Source: Methanosarcina sp. UBA402 (GTDB lineage Archaea > Halobacteriota > Methanosarcinia > Methanosarcinales > Methanosarcinaceae). From it: 8,480 nucleotides of DNA. A program made the translations under genes and the position numbers. How positions within the stretch are numbered: position 1 is the stretch's first letter; each line of letters begins with the position of its first letter. Below are positions 4,371 to 8,480 of the stretch, in pieces. Under the pieces are notes generated by a model that searched no databases, was not told the origin of the DNA, and saw only the letters and a list, made by a program, of their open reading frames with translations. The DNA is taken from contig DADO01000181.1 in assembly GCA_002509325.1 (NCBI GenBank), positions 9,868-18,347 on the forward strand, given 5' to 3'.

Positions 4371-5789
4371 ATGAAAATTGTAATGAAATTTGGAGGAACT
4401 TCCGTTGGGGACGGAAAAAAAATCCGTCACGTTGCCCAGCTTCTGAAAAAATATCATGAAGAAGGCAACCAGATCGTGGTAGTAACCTCGGCACTCGGTG
4501 GAGTAACCGATGGGCTTCTGGAAAATGCGCACCTTGCCTCAACAAAAGGCAAAGTCGCTCTTGTAAAGGAGTTTAAAACAGAAATTACAAACAAACACCA
4601 TGAAGCCGTGAATGAGGCCATTGATGACCCCACAGTCGCAGAAGAAGTTATCCAGACCCTTGACCTCCGCATTGACGAGCTTGAAAAAGCCCTGATCGGG
4701 ATCTGCTATCTTGGTGAGCTTACTCCAAGGTCAATTGACTATATTTCTTCTTACGGAGAACGCCTGGCTGCTCCGATTGTTTCAGGAGCTATCCGTTCCC
4801 TTGGAATCCCGTCAACTGAATTTACAGGTGGAGAAGCAGGGATTATAACCTCATCAGATTACGGAAATGCCAGGCCTCTTGAAAAAACTTACGAACTTGT
4901 GGATAAAAGGCTTGGACACAGACTTGGGTCCCAGGTTATCGTAGTCACTGGATTCATAGGAGAAAACGAGGATGGGATTATTACTACCCTTGGAAGAAGT
5001 GGGTCTGATTTCTCAGCTTCTATCCTGGGTGCAGCCTTGAAAGCCGACGAGATCTGGCTCTGGAAAGAAGTAAACGGGATTATGACCACTGACCCGAGAA
5101 TAGTGCCAGAGGCAAAAACCATTCCACAAATTTCTTATGCCGAAGCTATGGAACTGTCGTACTTTGGAGCAAACGTACTGCACCCGCGTACAATTGAACC
5201 TGCAATGCGCGAATATATTCCTGTGCGTGTCAAGAATACTTTTGAGCCTGAATTCCCAGGCACACTTGTGGTTGCGGAAAAGTTCCAGTGCAGGCATGTT
5301 GTAAAAGCCGTAAGCCTGATAAAAGACGTGGCTCTCATTAATATTACAGGTGCAGAAATGGCAGGAGCGGTCGGGACTGTTGCAAGGCTTTTTACAGCGC
5401 TTGCAAAGGCAGGCGTTAATGTTGTTATGATTAGCCAGGGCTCTTCCGAGTCCAATATCTCTTTCGTGGTCAGCGAGAAACATACCGAGTCCGCATTAAA
5501 AGCTCTCCACGAAGAATTCAACCGGGAATTTGTAAAAGAGATTACTTCAGATAGAAACGTTTGCGTAGTCGCAGTCGTGGGCGCAGGTATGGCAGGGACG
5601 CCAGGTGTGGCAAAACGGGTCTTCGGAGCGCTTGGAAACTCAATGATTAATATTATAATGATCAGCCAGGGTTCTTCCCAGTACAATATCTCTTTCGTAG
5701 TGCAGGAAGATGATGCATTTGCTGCAGTCAAGACCCTGCATGACGAATTCGAATTATATAATGGAAACGGAATTGAAAAACAGCTATAA
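4371..5789 (+). CDS. lysC: Aspartate kinase with tandem C-terminal ACT domains
   Basis: Aspartate kinase phosphorylates L-aspartate with ATP to aspartyl-4-phosphate, the first committed step toward lysine, threonine, methionine and isoleucine. The 472-residue protein begins with the amino acid kinase signature KFGGTS (6-11), followed by SYGERLAA (127-134), the nucleotide-site loop TLGRSGSDFSA (206-216), the WKEVNGIMTTDPR segment (231-243) and ANVLHPRTIEPA (267-278). Two ACT domains follow, about 319-385 and 397-462. Each has an ISQGSS..NISFVV strand (354-367 and 431-444), typical of feedback control by an end-product amino acid. The length is close to the threonine-sensitive enzyme of Methanocaldococcus jannaschii, so threonine or lysine inhibition is likely, but which one cannot be read here. 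Ser210 replaces the second Gly of the common GRGGSD motif. It is not fused to homoserine dehydrogenase. purM follows after 22 bp with no terminator, suggesting co-transcription. Confidence 0.96.
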   Translation: MKIVMKFGGTSVGDGKKIRHVAQLLKKYHEEGNQIVVVTSALGGVTDGLLENAHLASTKGKVALVKEFKTEITNKHHEAVNEAIDDPTVAEEVIQTLDLRIDELEKALIGICYLGELTPRSIDYISSYGERLAAPIVSGAIRSLGIPSTEFTGGEAGIITSSDYGNARPLEKTYELVDKRLGHRLGSQVIVVTGFIGENEDGIITTLGRSGSDFSASILGAALKADEIWLWKEVNGIMTTDPRIVPEAKTIPQISYAEAMELSYFGANVLHPRTIEPAMREYIPVRVKNTFEPEFPGTLVVAEKFQCRHVVKAVSLIKDVALINITGAEMAGAVGTVARLFTALAKAGVNVVMISQGSSESNISFVVSEKHTESALKALHEEFNREFVKEITSDRNVCVVAVVGAGMAGTPGVAKRVFGALGNSMINIIMISQGSSQYNISFVVQEDDAFAAVKTLHDEFELYNGNGIEKQL

Positions 5790-5811
5790 AGCAGGCAGGC
5801 AGGGGCAAAAA

Positions 5812-6813
5812 ATGAGCGAAAAACACTTAACATACGCGGATGCAGGCGTAGATATTGCAAAGGAAGAAAAAACCGTCAAAACTCTTATTGAAAAACTCAG
5901 TTACGTTAGAAAAGGCATAGGAGCTCCCCTTACAGGAATAGGACATTATGCAGGGCTTCTGGACTTTGGAGAATATGCCCTTGCCCTGACAACGGACGGG
6001 GTAGGCTCAAAAGTTCTTATTGCGAACGAAATGCAGCGGTGGAACACAGTAGGCATAGACTGTATCGCAATGAATGTTAATGACCTTCTGGCCATAGGTG
6101 CCGAACCTGTAGCTTTTGTGGATTATCTTGCCGTGGAAAAACACGAAGAAGGCTTTGCCGCCCAGATAGGAGAAGGGCTGGTAAAAGGCGCGGAAATCTC
6201 CAGGATGTCCATTGTAGGCGGAGAAACCGCAACCCTGCCAGGAATAATTAAAGGCTTTGACCTTGCAGGGACATGCCTTGGAATTGTCAAGAAAGACCAG
6301 ATTGTCGAAGGAGAAAAAGTCAGGGTAGGTGACGTGATTGTAGGTATCCCAAGTACAGGCATTCACAGCAATGGATACACTCTTGTAAGAAAAATTGTTG
6401 AGGAATCCGGATACTCTTACCATGATCCCTGTCCCTATGACAGTTCAAAGACCATAGGTGACGAACTCCTGGCTCCAACAAGAATTTATATTGAAATCCT
6501 TGACGTCCTGAAGGCATGTGAAGTTCACGGGCTTGCCCACATAACAGGCAGCGGACTTTTGAAACTGAGAAGAGTAACAAAACTTGGCTTTGATTTTTAC
6601 GATCCCCTTGAACCCCAGGAAATCTTCAAATTCTTGCAGAAAGAAGGCGGAGTCGAAGATCTTGAAATGTACAGGACCTTCAATATGGGTATGGGCTTCC
6701 TTGTTATCTTACCTGAAAAAGATGCTGCAAAAGCTGCAGAAATTACCGGCGGAAAAATCGTAGGAAAAATTGTAGAAAGCGGAATCAGGGTCAAAGACCT
6801 GGTAATAGAGTGA
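5812..6813 (+). CDS. purM: Phosphoribosylformylglycinamidine cyclo-ligase (AIR synthetase)
   Basis: PurM closes the imidazole ring in purine biosynthesis: FGAM + ATP gives AIR + ADP + Pi, in the cytoplasm. The 333-residue protein shows the family landmarks in order: YADAGVDI (8-15), TDGVGSK (61-67), GIDCIAMNVNDLLAIGA (81-97), GGETATLPG (136-144), PSTGIHSNGYTLVR (180-193), LLAPTRIY (219-226), AHITGSGL (242-249) and MYRTFNMGMGF (286-296). The usual bacterial GGGxxEN(I)PR segment is here GSGLLKLRR, which I take as an archaeal-type variant rather than damage. I start at the ATG at 5812 because AGGGG lies 6 bases upstream and the protein then begins just before YADAGVDI. The same frame is open back into lysC, but a start there would add unrelated residues. 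It lies 22 bp behind lysC on the same strand. The length is normal. Confidence 0.96.
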   Translation: MSEKHLTYADAGVDIAKEEKTVKTLIEKLSYVRKGIGAPLTGIGHYAGLLDFGEYALALTTDGVGSKVLIANEMQRWNTVGIDCIAMNVNDLLAIGAEPVAFVDYLAVEKHEEGFAAQIGEGLVKGAEISRMSIVGGETATLPGIIKGFDLAGTCLGIVKKDQIVEGEKVRVGDVIVGIPSTGIHSNGYTLVRKIVEESGYSYHDPCPYDSSKTIGDELLAPTRIYIEILDVLKACEVHGLAHITGSGLLKLRRVTKLGFDFYDPLEPQEIFKFLQKEGGVEDLEMYRTFNMGMGFLVILPEKDAAKAAEITGGKIVGKIVESGIRVKDLVIE

Positions 6814-6828
6814 AGATGTACAGGATTC

Positions 6829-6846
6829 TATACAAGCTTTTGTATA
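6829..6846 (+). terminator. Small hairpin after purM, possible terminator
   Basis: TATACAA (6829-6835) pairs with TTGTATA (6840-6846) around a 4-base loop, starting 15 bases past the purM stop. The stem is AT-rich and the following sequence is only moderately T-rich, so this is weak on its own. Longer pyrimidine tracts further on (6965-6996) are an alternative stop. Confidence 0.3.
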
Positions 6847-6851
6847 TGATT

Positions 6852-6881
6852 CGATTTTGAAAATTACGATTTTGAAAATTA
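6852..6881 (+). repeat. Perfect 15-bp tandem repeat
   Basis: CGATTTTGAAAATTA occurs twice in immediate succession (6852-6866 and 6867-6881). Each unit contains a near-palindromic ATTTTGAAAAT core. It sits in the convergent spacer between purM and the DUF1894 gene. Confidence 0.85.
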
Positions 6882-6911
6882 ATCAGAGGGAGAGCAAAAT
6901 TATCTTCCTCT

Positions 6912-7000
6912 ATGTTAAAATTTCCTCTTCCTAAGTGTTGAGATCTCCTCCTCAGTGTTAAAATCTCCTTTTTCTCGGTGCTGAGTTCTTTTTCTTAATC
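6912..7000 (+). repeat. Four degenerate ~23-bp tandem repeats with pyrimidine tracts
   Basis: Units begin at 6912, 6935, 6955 and 6978, with the general form GTGTTAAAATCTCCT followed by T/C-rich bases (unit lengths 23, 20, 23 and about 23). The last two contain CTTTTTC and CTTTTTCTT on the plus strand. Archaeal transcription commonly ends at such U-tracts, so this stretch is a plausible terminator region for lysC-purM. On the minus strand, it is the purine-rich region beyond the DUF1894 stop. Confidence 0.6.
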
Positions 7001-7025
7001 TTGATCGTTACCAGCTTTTTAGATT

Positions 7026-7400
7026 TCATTTTTTCCACATATCTTCATAGCTGGTTAAAGGTGCCTTGGAACTTTCAGGAGGTTTACCTTTCTTCGATGG
7101 GGCCGTTACCTTTCCTTCTCCCGTTTCCCTGAGCCGATTGATCTCTTTTATGCTGTCCTCGTTTTCTATACTCAGAACAAAGCTTCCATGGCAGGGCTTC
7201 GTATAGGGAAAAATTAGAGCGTTGCCCTTTGTCCCCACCGCAATGGGAGGTACTCCTATTATATAGTAGTCTTTGAAGATTTTGTATCCAGGGGATACAT
7301 AGTAGACCTCTTCCGAGTTTTTCTCAATATACTCTCTTGCCTCCTTGAAGCCTATCCTTTGCAGAAGGATTGTATATTTCATTTTCTCAATACAGCTCAT
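7026..7400 (-). CDS. DUF1894 family protein, methanogen-specific, function unknown
   Basis: I place this 124-residue protein in the DUF1894 family, found in methanogens and normally encoded beside a DUF1890 gene. It is small and soluble, with no membrane segment. Conserved-looking stretches are YYVSPGYKIFKDYYIIGVPP (33-52) and FPYTKPCHGSFVLSIE (64-79), the latter containing C70-H71, which could be structural, catalytic or metal-binding. The last 30 residues (95-124) are Lys/Pro/Ser-rich and probably disordered, ending YEDMWKK. Its ATG overlaps the DUF1890 stop as ATGA, and GGAGAT lies 6 bases upstream inside the DUF1890 coding region, indicating translational coupling. A second Met at residue 7 (MKYTILL) is a possible alternative start without such a good site. 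No function is assigned. Confidence 0.85.
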   Translation of the reverse strand: MSCIEKMKYTILLQRIGFKEAREYIEKNSEEVYYVSPGYKIFKDYYIIGVPPIAVGTKGNALIFPYTKPCHGSFVLSIENEDSIKEINRLRETGEGKVTAPSKKGKPPESSKAPLTSYEDMWKK

Positions 7401-7855
7401 TTGACGATCTCCTCAATTACCTTATCCAGCTTGTTTTTGAGACGGACGGGATTATGGGCGTCCTGTGCAACGATCATTTCACAATCAAATTCTATAGTTT
7501 CAGCCAGAGCTTCGGCGTTTCTGCCAAAGATTATAGAATACATCCTGGCCTGAGAAATGGAGCTCATAGTCGTTGCATAAGTCATTCCGGCATCGTTATG
7601 CATAAAGGCGAAGCACATGTCGAAATCCGTTCTTTTTTCAATGATATCTACTATAGTTTTGTCGAGATCTACCAGCTTTTTTACATAATAGCTGTCAAAA
7701 TCGGAAACTTTCAAAAGCTTGCTTGCGGCAGCCGTCCCAGCAACGGTTACATCAAATCCTAATTTGGTCAGTTTATGGGAAAGATATAATGCAATGCTGG
7801 TTTGAATAGGAATCTCTGGACATCCCATCATGAGGAGCACTTTTGCGCCGGTCAT
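7397..7855 (-). CDS. DUF1890 family protein, methanogen-specific, function unknown
   Basis: I place this 152-residue soluble protein in the DUF1890 family, which is essentially limited to methanogens. To my recollection, a structure exists for the Methanothermobacter member (MTH777). It looks like a Rossmann-type alpha/beta fold. A first strand KVLLMMG runs into GCPEIPIQ (11-18), followed by a helix (19-31), strand FDVTVAG (34-40) and helix TAAASKLL (41-48). A second strand, DMCFAFMHNDAG (79-90), carries H86-N87-D88. GCPE and HND are the most motif-like parts and could line a ligand site, but this is inference. It is the first gene of a two-gene unit with DUF1894 (4-bp overlap). The start at 7855 has a modest GAGATGA upstream, and a TATA candidate lies at 7931-7938. 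No catalytic role should be assumed. Confidence 0.88.
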   Translation of the reverse strand: MTGAKVLLMMGCPEIPIQTSIALYLSHKLTKLGFDVTVAGTAAASKLLKVSDFDSYYVKKLVDLDKTIVDIIEKRTDFDMCFAFMHNDAGMTYATTMSSISQARMYSIIFGRNAEALAETIEFDCEMIVAQDAHNPVRLKNKLDKVIEEIVK

Positions 7856-7930
7856 AACATTTCATCTCTTGGTATTTTATCTGTAAGGTAACTATTCAAC
7901 GTAAGAAAAACAATATCAATAGGCACCTTC

Positions 7931-7938
7931 TTAAATAT
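7931..7938 (-). promoter_or_regulatory. Candidate TATA box for the DUF1890-DUF1894 unit
   Basis: On the minus strand ATATTTAA, within CCATATTTAAG, resembles an archaeal TATA box. Initiation about 25 bases downstream, near 7906-7910, would give a leader of about 50 nt. Other AT-rich stretches nearby make the choice tentative. Confidence 0.35.
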
Positions 7939-8372
7939 GGATCGACCAAAATTATCTTAAATCATATTATGTAATTATTGACTATTGATTGTGTTTTTTG
8001 ATTTTACGTAAGTTGGTAATTCTATGCCTTTGAAACTTGATAATCAATATTGATAGACTGTTTTTTGGTATGCTGAATAGATACTCTGTAAGAATGCAGT
8101 ATAGATTAATCCTGAACTTCAACTTTTGCAATTAAGATTTCTGTGGAAATTCTTGAAATCAGAATGATATTTTCATCAGCGTATCTTGTATGTAGCCAGG
8201 TTTCAATTTTTTATGTCTTATTTTACTATTAATGTTATCAAGAATTATATATTAAATTGCTGACATTGGTTTTAAAACTATTTGATCTTCCAAATTGAAC
8301 CTTTTTTTCCCTGAGTTTGTATCCCAGATAAAAAATAATAGAGAATTATAGAGATCTTTTGAATAAAATTAA

Positions 8373-8414
8373 AGATTTCTACGAGCATTCTGCTGCTTTT
8401 TCAGAATGAAATCT
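8373..8414. repeat. Interrupted hairpin near the right end
   Basis: CATTCTG (8386-8392) pairs with CAGAATG (8402-8408) around a 9-base loop. Outside this, AGATTT (8373-8378) pairs with AAATCT (8409-8414), leaving a 7-base bulge on the left arm only. On the plus strand it is followed by T-rich sequence; on the minus strand it lies just downstream of a promoter-like 18-mer. Confidence 0.45.
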
Positions 8415-8431
8415 CTAATATATTATTTTCT
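8414..8431 (-). promoter_or_regulatory. Promoter-like 18-mer identical to the apgM promoter candidate
   Basis: On the minus strand this is AGAAAATAATATATTAGA, exactly as at 3794-3811. If it is a promoter, transcription would start near 8390 and run left into sequence without an ORF, through or from the hairpin at 8373-8414. AT-rich identity by chance is possible. Confidence 0.3.
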
Positions 8432-8456
8432 CATATTTTAATTTGTAAATTTAATT

Positions 8457-8480
8457 GGCAGTAGTTTGGGGCAGTAGTTT
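8457..8480 (+). repeat. 11-bp direct repeat at the window edge
   Basis: GGCAGTAGTTT occurs at 8457-8467 and again at 8470-8480, separated by two G residues, and the second copy reaches the window end. Further copies may follow outside. Confidence 0.6.

Larger units (their letters stand above)
7942..8480. other. AT-rich region without recognisable genes
   Basis: Over 530 bases beyond the DUF1890 promoter candidate contain no credible coding region on either strand and no tRNA-like sequence that I can see. It holds a 12-bp palindrome ATCAATATTGAT (8043-8054), an imperfect hairpin (8373-8414), a promoter-like 18-mer (8414-8431) identical to that before apgM, and an 11-bp direct repeat at the right edge. 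Confidence 0.6.

Noticed and set aside
5710..5811. Upstream extension of the purM frame into lysC
   Set aside because: The extra residues are the out-of-frame translation of the lysC 3' end. A good ribosome site and the family's normal N-terminus both point to the ATG at 5812.
5135..5860. 241-codon open frame on the minus strand
   Set aside because: It is antisense to lysC and the start of purM. The Ser/Thr/Ala-rich translation is a reverse-complement shadow of the ACT repeats.
7856..8480. tRNA or other structured RNA gene
   Set aside because: No T-loop-like GTTCRANNC, no CCA-adjacent acceptor stem and no cloverleaf pairing could be found by eye.

Overview
The window looks like chromosomal DNA of a methanogenic archaeon, most likely a Methanosarcina or close relative. 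The main evidence is an overlapping pair of methanogen-restricted proteins (DUF1890 and DUF1894 families) at the right. It is supported by an archaeal-type cofactor-independent phosphoglycerate mutase, a tandem-ACT aspartate kinase close in size to the methanogen enzyme, AT-rich TATA-type promoter candidates, and ribosome binding sites matching an archaeal 16S tail (GGAG, GTGAT). Genes are well separated by long AT-rich spacers, as is usual in Methanosarcina. None of the eight coding regions ends in TAG, which fits a genome that keeps UAG rare, although eight stops prove nothing. No species is assigned.

Layout, left to right: an unrecognised 149-residue protein (44-493, +); a spacer with a 16-bp palindrome, a TATA candidate and a pair of ~31-bp imperfect direct repeats; a cation diffusion facilitator metal transporter (782-1735, +); two hairpins in the convergent gap; an Hsp20 small heat shock protein (1851-2312, -); a hairpin plus T-tract terminator for the next gene; archaeal phosphoglycerate mutase apgM (2555-3751, -); a ~620-bp divergent spacer; aspartate kinase (4371-5789, +) followed 22 bp later by purM (5812-6813, +); a repeat-rich convergent spacer; then DUF1894 and DUF1890 genes on the minus strand, overlapping by 4 bp (7026-7855); and finally about 600 bp with no recognisable gene.

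The genes are mostly housekeeping: aspartate-family amino acid synthesis (lysC), purine synthesis (purM), gluconeogenesis/glycolysis (apgM), metal homeostasis (CDF) and proteostasis (Hsp20). lysC and purM probably form one transcript, and the DUF1890-DUF1894 pair is almost certainly co-translated.

The most notable non-coding structure is in the apgM-lysC spacer. A 143-bp segment (4002-4144) has perfect 16-bp inverted ends and is flanked by perfect 12-bp direct repeats, which is the signature of a small non-autonomous transposable element (MITE). It sits between a 15-bp tandem duplication and an array of ~18-bp repeats each carrying a TATAA core, so it may have reshaped the lysC upstream region. 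No CRISPR array, tRNA, rRNA or defence system was found.
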